In this document: piece after piece, positions 23,101 through 34,662 of the stretch
Layout: the number at the start of each line of letters is the position of its first letter
Position numbering within the stretch: position 1 is the stretch's first letter
NCBI GenBank assembly: GCA_015183035.1
Contig: JACZZP010000017.1
Location: 310,001 to 374,000 of the forward strand
DNA: 64,000 nucleotides
Reading direction: 5' to 3'
Origin: Meloidogyne chitwoodi
Lineage: Eukaryota > Nematoda > Chromadorea > Rhabditida > Meloidogynidae
Notes under the pieces: generated by a model
What the model was told of the DNA's origin: nothing
Databases searched by the model: none
Seen by the model: only the letters and a program-made list of their open reading frames with translations
Position numbers and translations under genes: made by a program

Positions 23101-26031
23101 GAACTTTTCTAAAAAACAATTCTTCTAGCGTTCCTTGAATAGTCATTTTTGGTTGATTAAGCATTGTACTGTTTTTAAATAAAGGAGAATGATGACCAGT
23201 ATGTGAATTTGAAGGACGATGATATCGATAACTTTTTTTTTTTAAATTAAGTAAAATTATTAGATAGTTATTATATTACCCAATAACAATAAGGTAATCA
23301 ACAGAACGAAACATACTTGCAAAATCATAATTTGGAAAGTCAATAAAACTGTTTGGATTTAAGCTGACCTTAAGAATTTTTTTTTATTTTTAAAGTTTAA
23401 AAAAACCTACTAAAATCTGTTTTTTACTTCCCAAAGTTCTCCTCAAATCATTAAGAAAAACATTCATATTATTAACATTAGTACCATCTGGTCCTCCATT
23501 AGCACAATTTAATTCAACACCATCAGCATTATGTTCATCCAATAAATGTCTAATTCTTTCAATTAAGATAAAACGGGTTGGGGCAGCAGTCGACATTCTC
23601 CATTGCTCGACAGTTCCAGCAAAAGAAATTATTCTGATTTTAAAAAGGGAGTTTACTATTTAAATGTGAGTTTTATGCTTCAACTTTATTTATAAATTAT
23701 TATTTCAAGTTTATTAAAAATTCTGATTTCAACTTTATTTAAATTTTTTCAAGTTTATTTAAAATTCTGATTTCAAGTTTATTTATAAGCATCCTATCTT
23801 AAAGTAATTTAATTGAAAAAATACAATAGTATTATTTAATAAATTACATACAAAAAAGGTTTTCTATCTCTTTCCCAATCGTTATACATTTGAAGAGCAA
23901 GGCTAGATTTTTGTGGTAATATCAATATAATTTAAAAAAATTTTATTTTTTAAATTAAACATTTTTATTAAATTTACCGCATTCCTTTGCTAGGGCCAGT
24001 ATAAAAGTAAGGTTGTACTGACGCTTGTCCTATTATAACATGCGAACACCAGCCAGGTTTAAGTTGTTCAAGGTCAAAAGTATTTCTGCTCTGTTCTAAA
24101 TCAAGGAAACAAAGTCGAGTACATTCACCTAAAAAATTAATAAAAAAATAATTAAAAAATTAAACCAAGTTGTTCTAAATTCCCTCTTTTTGTGCCGCGT
24201 CGGCATTTAAAGCGATCGGCAACACTTCGATGTAAAGGAAGCAGGCCTCTTGTGCAATTATTGAAAAGGTCATCACCCTTTTAATAAATTATTTAATAAT
24301 TTAAAAGTTTTTTGAAAGCATCCAGAATTTATTAAAAAAATATTTACCTGAATACTGTAAAGTCCAATTCCACCAAATTCATGGTTTGATATCCAGTCAA
24401 GTTTATGAATAAAAGCAGCATGTTCTGGTTCATTAAATGAATACCATTGTTTGTCATCAACTATTAAAGTAGTAGTTTCAGATCTATTGTCATAATGTAG
24501 GTGATGTTTTTTATTAGAATCGAGGAGATGGCAGACCTTTTAATTTTTTAAAAATTATATAAAATCATTTACTTGCTGATATCCTAATTTCCCATCAGAT
24601 TGTTCATCATCTTCATTAGTGTAAATAAAATTTTCTACTTCAGGCATTTTTGAATTAACATCTTTAATAAAATAGCTTCTAGTCCACGTGCTCAAACCAA
24701 TTATTATTTTTTTTCGGGGAACTCCTGATCCAGCAAGGTGTTCTAAAATTAGAACAGTATTCTATTTTCTTTATAATTAATTTACCAGCATTTCGAGCCA
24801 ATGAATCACTAAGAGGCACTTGTTCAGAGTTATGTAAAGGATCTACTGGAACAGCATAACTAAAAAAATATTTTATTAATTTTTAGAATTTTTTAAAAAT
24901 TTTACGAAGGAATAGGCAATTCACTGGCAGAGTTAATCTCATCTGCCCACAGATAAAAAGCATCAAAATAAGCGTCAAATTTAGGCATTCTTCGATATAC
25001 ATAACGAACCCAATTTGAACTAATAAATTAAAAAAGGAATTTTATTTTAATTAAAAATTACCTTATTGATAATACCAAAATTAATTTACGCATTCCAGAC
25101 CTTTTCTTTTCTTTTTTAACTTCATCACCGAGTAATTCTACAAATTGTTCAAAACCTGGTGTTAACAAGACAGAAGAATCGAATTTTAGAACTTTAAAAA
25201 ATAAATAAAATTTAAAAATAGAGAAAAGTAAATTAAACAGATTCCATTAAATCCATAACGCCTCGTAAAGAAAACCATACGACGAGCTACGCTCAAAGCT
25301 AAATCAGTTTGAATAATATCCAAAAAATTTGTTTCTGAAGCCTGTATATTTAAATAAACTTTGAATTTATTTCAGAAAATAAACTTTAAATTTATTCAGA
25401 AAATAAACTTTAAATTTATTCCAGAAAATAAACTTTAAATTTATTTAAGAAAATAAACTTTAAATTTATTTCAGAAAATAAACTTTAAATTTATTTAAGA
25501 AAATAAACTTGGAATCAGAATAAATGTTACCATTTTCATGCCTAGTAATACACGTGGAGAAGTAGAAATCAACTGTAGTGAAGTAATTAATTTAAAATTT
25601 CCATAGTAGGAGTGTGGGATTATATCCATTTCTGTTGGAGTTTTTAATTCATAGTCATTTACTTCAGCAAAACCTAAAAATTATTTTATTTTTTCAAAAT
25701 AATATTTTTTTAAATTTACCATAAACTATATCAGAACAGCTAATATTCTTGTAAAAATGAAGATCAATTTGAACATCATCCTTTTAAAAATATTTTTATT
25801 TAAAAATTAAATTATTACCTTTAATGGCACAAAAAAACAATAAAATGCACATTTATTAAATTCAAATTTACGTGCATTTTGTTCACTAATATCATCAACA
25901 CGAAATTGATGATCAATTTCTAGCGGTGGACGTTTCTTTGCCTCACAAAAATTGTGGAGGTAAATAATAAATAAAAAAAGTAAAAAATGAGAGGAAAATA
26001 TTTGGAGAATTTGTCCTCTTGAAAAAAGCAT
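20188..26031 (-). CDS. Secreted protein of three tandem GH18 chitinase-like units, catalytic residues lost
   Basis: The start at 26031 gives a signal peptide (hydrophobic core FSSHFLLFLFIIYLHNF). Unit 1 runs about 25900-24350: FAEVNDYELKTPTEMDII, SVARRMVFFTRRYGFNGI, FDAYFDAFYLWADEI, GVPRKKIIIGLSTWTRSYFI and HKLDWISNHEFGGIGLYSIQ. Unit 2 follows a Cys-containing linker (CTRGLLPLHRSVADRFKCRR): CFLDLEQSRNTF, FAGTVEQWRMSTAAPTRFIL, HNADGVELNCANGGPDG, DYLIVIGYRYHRP and NIAGIALHGLELDNIAGECP. Unit 3 (about 21900-20188): NVLIIKNMAKLVEDGKTVDT, ANNLSGLLLDCD, QHYIRYDAVTSYW and QRRLGGVLLDSLDSDDPENF. GH18 enzymes need a DxxDxDxE strand. The matching segments read GFNGIFLKFD, DGVELNCA and SGLLLDCD, so none has the catalytic glutamate in place. 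A non-catalytic chitin- or glycan-binding role is inferred. Exons are short, with A+T-rich repeat-bearing introns. Confidence 0.8.
20515..20745. repeat. AAGTTTACAAACTTGAAA word cluster
   Basis: An intron of the GH18-like gene holds many copies of AAGTTTACAAACTTGAAAAC and AAGTTTGCAAACTTAAAT. No coding frame is present. Confidence 0.6.
22225..22445. repeat. TCAGAATT word cluster with a local inverted repeat
   Basis: This intron of the GH18-like gene contains AAACTTGTTTAAGCACAAGT and, about 50 bp on, its inverse ACTTGTGCTTAAACAAGTTT. Multiple AAATTCTGATTT and AAATCAGAA words flank it. A stem could form in the transcript. Confidence 0.65.
25343..25515. repeat. 25-bp intronic minisatellite, about 6 copies
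   Basis: Tandem units of about 25 bp contain CAGAAAATAAACTTTAAATT with one- or two-base variation (TTCAG, TTAAG, CCAG). The array lies in an intron of the GH18-like gene between the exons for ARRMVFF and VLLGMKM. Confidence 0.85.
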
Positions 26032-26445
26032 TAAAGATTCTTTAATTAAAAGTTTTAATTATTCTGATTTAATTCTGATTTTAAGTTTTTTAAAAAAAGT
26101 TTAATAATAATTCTAATTACAATTTATTTATTAATAAACTTTATTATTGTACAAAAATTCTGATTTCAAGTTTATTTTTATTTTATTTAGTTTCTTTGAA
26201 AATGGTGTTTAATAAATATTTATTTTAAAGAAAACTTTTAAATTAAATTTCTAATAAAATATATTAATGAATATATTTTATTGGTTTACATCTCTCTTTG
26301 TTATCAACACTATTTTTATTACACTAATGTCAATCAACCAATCCAGAGAATATTTATTAAATATTTTATCAAAATAAAATTAATATTTAGAAGAAAAGAT
26401 TAAAAACTACATGTTAGATAATAATAATATTTAAATATAAATTGA

Positions 26446-28862
26446 TTAAAATCCTCCATTAATTGGACTAGACCAGTCAATCATCTTTTCAGTCTTCTTT
26501 TCTTTCAAAGTTCCTTTAACATTTTCAATCCTAACCATATTAAATAAGCCAGCTTTCATTTCAATCGGAACAATGTCTTTAATATATAATTCAGAAGGAA
26601 AATATTCCTGAAGAAAAAAATTAAATTAAGCTAAATTATAAAATAATGTTAAAAATAAACTTACATAAGTTACTCTACTATTTTTTCTGCCTGTAAATGC
26701 TTTATTCGTTTCAATATTTAGCAAGAAACCGTCGAGAATATCCTATATTTATTAAATTTTTAAAAATAAACTTAACGAAATTTATAAAATCAACCTAATC
26801 AGAATTTTAGAAAAAAACTTAAAAATCAGAATTTAAAAATCAGAAAAATAAATAAAAATCAGAATAATATAAGTTTATTTACCACTATGCTTGCATTAGC
26901 ATTCTTCATTCCTTTAATATTTTCTAATAGATCAACCCCAATAATTAAATCAAATAATTTAGAATTCATATCTTTTACAGATATTTGTCTTTTAAAAAAT
27001 TCAAGAGCACTTTCGATATCATTATGCCACGAATGTCTAATTCGGCCATCTTTATTATTATTAGCAATTGTTAGTGAATGTCTGTAACAAAATGGATTTA
27101 TCGTAATTGTCCAAATATCAGAACCAATTATCTAAAAATAAATTTATTTAAATATAAAATTAATTATATTTACATTAGCCAATGTGTGAGCATCAATAGA
27201 TGGCTGTTTTTCATTTGTTCTCACATCAAAATTTAGCACGACTGAATTTGGTCCAATTCCACTAGATAATAGATAATCACCCACTGATGAAGTTAACTGT
27301 ATAAATTAGTTAAATCAGAATAAAAAATAAACTTGAAAATCAGAATTTAAAAATCAGAAAAATAAATAAACTTGTTCAGAATAATAAACTAAATTAAAAA
27401 TCAGAATAGATCATTAATTAAAACTTTTTTTACGGAAATCAAGTTTTCCGGATTTCTTACAGTTAGTTTAAAATATTATTATGACTAATTATTTTACAAA
27501 CTTTTTGATTTTCGTCTAATGCCCTGTCAAGTTTATTATCCCATTCTTTTTGCTCTTCAGGCCAATTTTCTCCTAGCATTGCAACAAAATTAGATAAAAC
27601 TTTTTCTTCTTCATTTAAAGGAATTTTGCTTACTAACCAATGAACTTGTCGCCAATTAGAATTTTTCTTAAAAAAATTAAAAAAAAATATTTTTTTAATA
27701 AATTTACTTGAATATAAATATTAACAGAACATGCCCAATGAATTTTAAACCCAAAATATTTTCCATCATTATTTTTAAATTTAATTGATTTGAGTAATTG
27801 TATGTAAGCAGAGGAGAAACGATATTTTGTTGGATTGGTAATATCAGAATTTGAATGTAGAGAATTATTTGATTTTTTACCTTAAAATTAATTATTAAAA
27901 AATAAAAATTAAAAAAACACAAACTGCTAGGCTCAGAGCACGACTCCCTTAAATGTAAATAACCGCCTGGTTTAAGCCATTTAATTGCATTTATTAAAAA
28001 TTGAACAACTTCTTCATCTGATAAATACATTAAAAGCCAATTTGTAAAAACCATATCAACACTGCAAATAAAAATAATTTTTTTTTAATTAAAAAATAGT
28101 AACACCTTCTTTCATCAAATTCTAAATTTACAGCATCTCCAACTCTCCATTCAATATTATTAAATGATGCATTTTTTTCACGATTTTTATCGATAAAGCT
28201 AGCCTTAAAATAAAATAAATATTTTTATTGAGTTGACTCTCGTTATAAGGCCATCCTTATAAACAGGAAAATTGGTGGATTTATAACGAAAGTCAAATAT
28301 ACTTATATTATAAAAATGGGTATTTTGTATGTTTTAAGATTATTTATATTCTAGAAGTTGTAAAAACTTTAATTATTTCCGGAAAGTTCTGATTTTATTT
28401 AAACTTTTTTAAGACTAGTATTTTTTCCGGAAAACAAGTTTACTTAATTATTAATTTAAAATTTAATTTTTTATTTATTAAAAAATGTAAAAATATTTTT
28501 ATTCACCACAAAATCTGTTGAAACCACTTTTTTTGCCTTTTTAGCAAATTCTGAGGTAAATCTTCTAAAAAATATATTTAATTAATTAAAAAAATTAATT
28601 AATTAATTAACTAACCCAATACCAGCACCAATATCAACTACATATTTTTCATCAAAAGGGGGTAACATTTCAATAATTTCGGCTCTAAAAATTAAAAAAA
28701 AAATTAAAAAAAAAATATTTTAAAAAATTTTTGCCTATCTAAAGCTTCAAATTTGTCAGCATCAGCATTTAATAGCATAGAAGTGTTGTCAGCCCTATTA
28801 GAAAATTTGTCCCAAAAAGAATGATAAATTTGACGATTACTAATATTTGAATGGAAGGCCAT
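26446..28862 (-). CDS. pmt-1: Phosphoethanolamine N-methyltransferase, PMT-1 type
   Basis: PMT-1 methylates phosphoethanolamine with S-adenosylmethionine, the first step of the nematode phosphobase route to phosphocholine and phosphatidylcholine. It is cytosolic. The start at 28862 gives [20 protein letters not shown], then [19 protein letters not shown], the SAM-binding motif [45 protein letters not shown] and [20 protein letters not shown], with [12 protein letters not shown]. The rest ([34 protein letters not shown]-like [14 protein letters not shown]) is the conserved central region. The C-terminal part has [15 protein letters not shown] and ends [10 protein letters not shown]. The methyltransferase domain is N-terminal, as in PMT-1; in PMT-2 it is C-terminal. 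Introns are short except one of about 300 bp (28205-28505) with TTTCCGGAAA words. Confidence 0.92.
26780..26880. repeat. TCAGAATT/AAACTTAAA words in a pmt-1 intron
   Basis: A short intron is mostly AAATCAGAATTTAAAAATCA-type sequence. Similar words fill the intron at 27305-27420. These belong to the interspersed word family seen across the window. Confidence 0.6.
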
Positions 28863-29964
28863 TTTTTGATTTTATACTTTTTTAAAAATTAAAAATAAAA
28901 TTTTAAATATAAGGGGACACTAGAGGGATCTGTCTTAAATAAATATTTATTTTTTAAATTAATTTTTTTTATTAAAAAAATAAATTATATTATTTTTTTA
29001 ATATTTTGTCATTAAAATCACGTTGAAAAATAAACATGTGAAATTTTATTAAATTTTATTAAAGACGTAAAAATTTAAAAAACAAGTGATTGAGTCACTA
29101 GACTTTAAAAAAATAAAATAAAAATTTTTTTTGTCTTAAAAAAATTTTTCTTTAATAAAATTTGATAAATTAAGAAATAAAATGAAGAGAGGAAATAGTT
29201 ATTATTATTTTTTATTTTTATTAAAAAAAATAAAATGGCCTTATTTTTATTTTTCAATGATAAAATTTATTTCATAATTAATAAAATTATTATTTTTTTT
29301 AATTTTTTGAGGTATTTTTATATTAAATATTTTATTAAAAAAAGATTTTTAATTCTATAAACTACACTAAACTAGTATTTTAATTAAAAATTATTTAGGT
29401 TTTTGTGGTGTATGTCATAGATTTTTGTAGTATAGAAATTATTTTTTATCTTCAAATTGAACAAAAAAAAATTAATTATTTAAAGACGCACGTTGTTAAA
29501 CAAATTTTTAATTTATTTTAAAATAAAAAATTAAATAAATAAAAAAAATTATTTTATTTGACTAATTTTAAAATAATTTTTGAGTAAATTTATTTAATCG
29601 ATTTCATCATTTTCCCTATTTATTTTATAATTCGTAGTAGTGAATGATGTAATATAAAAACACTTTTTCATTTATTATTAATAAAAAAGCAGATAATGAA
29701 ATAAAATAAAATTATTGCATCATTCACCCTATCCGCCTCTGTTTATTATTCTACCCATTTAAATAAACCTGCTTATTTTTGTTTTAATTCACTTGTTTAA
29801 TTTTTATATTTCTCAATATTTTTAATTTAATTTAAAACTAATAAATTTAATAATAAATTATTATTGTATTACTATAAGGCTTTTGTAAAATTTATTTTTT
29901 TATAAAACTTTAAGGAAAATATACAATAGTACTATCTATTTCATTTTAATTAAGGCTGGTTATT

Positions 29965-30070
29965 GTAAATTTTCAGGAAAGTTTAAAAAGAATATTTCTT
30001 TATATTTTCCGGAAAGTTTAATATATTTTCCGGAAAACTTTATAAAAAATATGTTTCCGGAATTATACAA
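29965..30070. repeat. TTTCCGGAAAGTTT word cluster
   Basis: Several copies of TTTTCCGGAAAGTTTAATA and variants lie within about 100 bp in the intergenic region between pmt-1 and cystathionine gamma-lyase. Confidence 0.65.
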
Positions 30071-30684
30071 ATTCCGTAATTGTATTCTTTAAGTTTTATA
30101 ACAAAATATTTTCTCGTATAATACTACAAACAAAACCTACTTTATATTATTTTATTTTTATTTAAACAAAATACGAAATATTTTTATCCGTTTTTGATCA
30201 GTTGTTCCAAATATAAAACACATGTCTCTCTTTTTTATTTCCCAATGCGTAATATAAATTTATTTCCACGTGGCTAGTGTTAACAAATTTAATTTTTTCA
30301 CTATTTTAATAATTTTTAAAACCAAATTAAATTAAAAAAAATAAAATTTTTAAACAGGTTTATTTTTTAATTTATTTTTTTTTAATTTCCAATAAAAGGG
30401 AAGGAATTTATTAAAAATAATCATATGCCCTCAAAAAATTAATTGCTCTCAGATTACACATTTTATTTTTTACACAAAAAATTTTATAAAAATAAAAAAA
30501 AATTTTCTTCATATTTTTATTTTTTTAATATATTCAAAGTACTTAAAATAAATTAATTTTTAATTATTTACACAGTTAATAAAATAAAAATTGAGATTAA
30601 TGAAATATGAAAGAAAAAGTTTGTTTGTAGTAATGTTTAATTATTTATTTTTTCCTTTTCCTCTCTCTGTCCTTGGAACGTTTG

Positions 30685-31022
30685 GGCGCATAAACATTTA
30701 CTTTCACTTGGGCGCATGCTTATAACTTACTCAAATGACAACCCATAGATTTCAAATTTTGTTCAAATATACTTTATAATGTTATCTATCATTTTTAAAA
30801 ATTTTAGAATTTTTGGTTAATTGGTTGAGCTATTATAATTAAAAAGGTCAAATTTTCGGAAAATGCCTATTTTTTGTATTCTTTTGGCCATAACACTAAA
30901 AATATTAACTCAAAAATTTTGAAATTTATTTAAAAAAAAATTAAGACTTTTGAGAATATATTTATAAATTTTCAATGCTAAATGTTCTCATTATTATTTC
31001 AATTTTTTGTGCGCGCCCAAGT
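30685..31022. mobile_element. Palindromic MITE-like element, family B, copy 2
   Basis: The left end has GGGCGCATAAACATTTAC and CTTGGGCGCATGCTTATAAC, then AATGTTATCTATCATTTT and AGAATTTTTGGTTAATTGG. The inner right half has ACTCAAAAATTTTGAAATT, and the right end is TTTGTGCGCGCCCAAG. The layout matches copy 1 with GCGC-bearing ends. Non-coding. Confidence 0.6.
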
Positions 31023-31309
31023 TGTACCCTATCCATCTTTTTCTCATTTTTGCTTCCTTGACAAATAACAAAAAATCAACATAAAGAAAAAATAAAAAAG
31101 GAGTAAAGATTAAACAATAAAAATAAATAAAATTAACAAAAATCTCCAAATCTTTTAGAAAAAACCGGTCTTTAACCAAAATTATTATTTACCTTTGTTT
31201 TCGACTAAAAATTTTTTGCAATGTTTATTTTTTATTTAAAAAGAGAAGAAAAAAAGAAATTAATATTTTTAAATTTTAAAAAGAAAAAATTAGCAATTTC
31301 ATTGAAAAA

Positions 31310-31605
31310 TAATTTTTTCCGGGGAGTATTTAATTAAATTCTTTTTCTCTATATTTATTTATTATTTTCCTGAAAGTTTTTTATAATAAATTAATATTAC
31401 TGTACCGGAATGTTTTTAAAAATAATAATTAATATTATTGTATATTTTCCTGAAAGTTTTATAAAAATATTTTCCGGAAAGTTTGGAGAATATTTTCTCC
31501 TTATTTTATTTATTCTTTTCCGGAATGTATTAATACACTAAATTAAATTGTATATTTTCCGGAATGTTTTAATGCACTAAATTAATATTATATTTTCCGG
31601 AATTA
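31310..31605. repeat. TTTCCGGAAAGTTT word cluster upstream of cystathionine gamma-lyase
   Basis: Seven or so copies of TTTTCCGGAATGTTTTAA, TTTTCCTGAAAGTTTTAT and similar words occur in the 350 bp before the cystathionine gamma-lyase start codon, with a further pair in its first intron (31985-32030). Confidence 0.7.
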
Positions 31606-31657
31606 AAATTAAAATTAATTATGTATTATAGAAATAAAAAATAAAAAGCTTAATAAA

Positions 31658-34318
31658 ATGTTAATTGATAACAACAAAATCGACATAAATTCAACATCAC
31701 CAACATTAAGATTAAAACAAACTTCAAATATAATTCCAGAAAATACCAAATTTAATACTAACGGAGAAGCAGAAATAATAGAAACAAAAAAAGTTGAATT
31801 GGAAAAATTTGAAGAAATTAAAGGAATTATTAAAAATAATAAAAATGAAGAAATTGATCATAATAATAATGATTTTATTATAAAAAATTCAAAAAAACGA
31901 CAAGGCTTTTCAACTGTAGCAATTCATGCTGGTATTGTTCCACAACGTTGGGATATGCACCAAGTTTGTTTTTTTTTCTTATAATTTCCGGACAAAGTTT
32001 TATAAAAAAATATTATTTTCTACTTTCCGGAAAGTTTTATTTAATATTATTTGTATTTTATTTATTTTAGGTTGTACCGCCAATTTCTCTTTCTACTACC
32101 TACAAACAACCACAGCCTGGAGAACCTATTGGGCATGATTACTCACGAGCAGGAAATCCTACAAGAGATGTTTTGGAAGAAACTTTAGCGGCGTTGGAAG
32201 ATGGAAAACATGGTAAAAAGTTATAATAAAATTGTTGCTAGGTGATATGTATGACCATACTGAACCACTCAAACTAAATTCGATAACTCACCGTGTAATT
32301 AATATTTTTAAATATTTTTGGTGTCGTTGGATAGAGCAGAAAATTTACTATAAAATACAAAAAATTAAAAATTAATATATTTACTAATAAAAAAATTGAA
32401 GTCAAAAAACTAAGAAAAATGTGAATTTTTTGCCATTTTTTGCCAATAACTTTTTTAAAAGTATATTTAAAATTATATTTTAGTCATTTTATAGCAAATT
32501 TAATGCTCTATTAAATGATTCTAAAAACATTAAAAAAGATTGACCCGTTTTAAGGATATGGGTCATTGACTCATCTTACCATTACCCCTATTAAATGAGA
32601 GGAAAATTAAAAAAAAATAATATTAAAATTATAGCTCGAGTATTTGCCAGTGGTTTAAGTGCTACAAATGCAATGGCAAATTGGGTTAACACTGGGGAAC
32701 ATATAATTTTGTCAGATGATGGTTATGGTGGAACACAACGACTTTTTAGAAACATAAGTCAAGCAAAACATGGAATAGAATTAAGCTTTGTTGATTTAAC
32801 AAAGTCAGAAGAATTAAAAAAAGCTTTAAAACAAAATACTAAAGTGAGAAAAAATTTTAAAAAAAATTAAAAATATTTTTTTAATTTTTAGATGGTTTGG
32901 TTTGAATCGCCTTCCAATCCATTACTCAAAATTATTGATATTCGCATGGTCGTTAAAATAGTGAAAGATTATGATCCGAACATTTTAGTTGTTGTTGATA
33001 ATACGGTAAGTCAAGTTTTGAATGTTTTTGCCAACTTTATGGCATTCATTGCCAACTTTAAATAAATAAACTTTTTTCTTAAGTTTATGTCTCCATTCTT
33101 CCAAAAACCATTATTACTTGGAGCTGATGTTGTAATGCACTCTATAACCAAATATATTAATGGACATAGTGATGTTGTGATGGGTGTTCTAATTACAAAT
33201 ATTAAAACACTTGACGAACATCTTTTCTTTCAACAACTTGGTTTGTTTTTTTCAAAATTTTGGAACTTTGCCAACTTTAATTAAAACAATTAAATTTAAT
33301 AAAAATATATTTTTTAATTTTCAGCCGTTGGAGCAATTCCCTCAGCTTTTGATACTTATTTGGTTATTAGAGGAATAAAAACTTTACACTTAAGAATGAG
33401 AAAACACATGAAAAATGCATTGACAATAGCAAAATGGTTAGAAGAAGATCCTCGTGTAGAAAAAGTTTTATATCCAGAATTAGAATCACACCCACAACAT
33501 TTAATACATAGAAAACAAACTAGTGGAATGTCTGGAATGATTTCATTTTATTTAAGAGGTGGAATAGATGAATCTAGAAAATTTCTTTCTAATTTAAAGG
33601 TAATTTAAATTAAAAAAAAAAAATATTCACAAATATTTAGTTTTGGGAGGTTATCTAAAAAACTTCAAAAATTCATAACTCTTCCAAAAGATAACCTAAA
33701 ATTACAAAATTTTGCTCAAAAATAGTTTAAATAGTCTTCTTACTTGAATAATAATTTAAAAATTTTTGACCTAAAATTACCCAATTTAGTGCCGAAAATG
33801 TAAAAATTGGTAGTTCCAAAATATCACCATTTGTTTGATCAATTTGTTCATAACTGTCGAAATTTTTAACCAAAAAATTTGAAATTTTAAGTAAAGTAAG
33901 ATAATTTAATCCTCTATATTTGAGCAAAATTTCATAATTTTAAGTCAAGTTTTGAAAGAGTTTTTGGCTTTTGAAGCGTTTTGCCTCGAAGTTAAAATAT
34001 TTAATATCAATTAAAAATTTTAAAAAATATAAAAGAAAGGGAAAATGTTTATTTTAAATCTTATTATTTAAATTTAAAAAATTTCAGATATTTTTGTTAG
34101 CAGAATCTTTGGGAGGTTATGAATCATTAGCAGAATTACCTTCAGTAATGACACATGCGTCTGTCCCAGCAGATATAAGAAAAGAATTGGGTATTGGAGA
34201 TAATTTAATTAGATTATCTGTTGGCTGTGAAGACAATCAAGATTTAATTTATGATTTGGATCAGGCTTTGTATGCTGCTATTGTTTGTTTTATTTTTATT
34301 AGGGAAAATAACACTTAA
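31658..34318 (+). CDS. Cystathionine gamma-lyase (PLP enzyme, transsulfuration)
   Basis: The enzyme splits cystathionine to cysteine, 2-oxobutyrate and ammonia, and can make H2S. After an Asn/Lys/Glu-rich N-terminal extension of about 85 residues the family begins at GFSTVAIHAGIVPQRWDM. Then come PPISLSTTYKQPQPGEPIGH, YSRAGNPTRDVLEETLAALE, FASGLSATNAMANWVNTGEH, DDGYGGTQRLF, MVWFESPSNPLLKIIDIRM and VVVDNTFMSPFFQKPLLLGA. The PLP-lysine segment is DVVMHSITKYINGHSDVVMG. The end has AVGAIPSAFDTYLVIRGIKT, AESLGGYESLAELPSVMTHA and IRLSVGCEDNQDLIYDLDQA. C. elegans has cth-1 and cth-2; I cannot assign one. One intron (32213-32630) and the 3' end each carry a near-identical palindromic element. The stop at 34316-34318 lies within the second, unless the last intron splices past it. 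Confidence 0.9.
32262..32602. mobile_element. Palindromic MITE-like element, family A, copy 5
   Basis: It contains ATAACTCACCGTGTAATTAA, GTGTCGTTGGATAGAGCAGA, TTTTTTGCCATTTTTTGCC, TTATAGCAAATTTAATGCTC and GGGTCATTGACTCATC, ending near ATTACCCCTATTAAATGAGA. It is intronic in cystathionine gamma-lyase and nearly identical over about 340 bp to copy 6, about 2 kb downstream in the same orientation. Confidence 0.8.
33650..33960. repeat. Inverted-repeat element in a cystathionine gamma-lyase intron
   Basis: The left arm (CAAAAATTCATAACTCTTCC, ATTTTGCTCAAAAATA) is roughly mirrored at the right (TATTTGAGCAAAATTTCATA, AAGTTTTGAAAGAG). A second nested inverse involves CCTAAAATTACCCAATT. It resembles families A and B in build but not in sequence, so it is probably a third non-coding palindromic element. 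Confidence 0.5.
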
Positions 34319-34662
34319 CCAGTCTAACTTTAAATTCAATAACTCAGCGTATAATTAATATTTTTAAATGTTTTTGGTGTCATTGGATAGATCAGAAAAT
34401 TTATTATAAAATACAAAAAATTTAAAATTAATATATTTACTAATAAAAAAATAGAAGTCAAAAAACTAAGAAAAATATGGATTTTTTGCCATTTTTTGCC
34501 CATAACTTTTTTTTAGAGTATATTTAAATTTATATTTTAAATTCATTTTATAGCAAATTTAATGCTCTATTAAATGATACTAAAAACATTAAAAAAGATT
34601 CACCCGTTTTAAAGATATGGGTCATTGAGTCAACTTAACATTACCCCTATAAATGAGACAAA
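34299..34662. mobile_element. Palindromic MITE-like element, family A, copy 6, overlapping the end of the lyase gene
   Basis: It begins near TTAGGGAAAATAACACTTAA and ends near CATTACCCCTATAAATGAGA, which are imperfect inverse ends. The interior matches copy 5 closely (ATAACTCAGCGTATAATTAA, GGTGTCATTGGATAGATCAG, GGGTCATTGAGTCAAC). The last codons and stop of the cystathionine gamma-lyase frame fall inside its left end. Confidence 0.75.

Larger units (their letters stand above)
28863..31657. other. Divergent intergenic region, no gene seen
   Basis: pmt-1 (minus) and cystathionine gamma-lyase (plus) diverge from this 2.8 kb stretch, so both promoters should lie here. It is extremely A+T-rich. 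It contains an inverted pair GTGAATGATGTAAT / ATTGCATCATTCAC (about 29640 and 29714), TTTCCGGAAA clusters (29965-30065, 31310-31600) and a family B element (about 30685-31022). No supported coding exon. Confidence 0.6.

Noticed and set aside
30994..31179. Minus-strand hydrophobic frame in the intergenic region
   Set aside because: It overlaps the GCGC end of a family B element, and there are no supporting splice sites or family motif.
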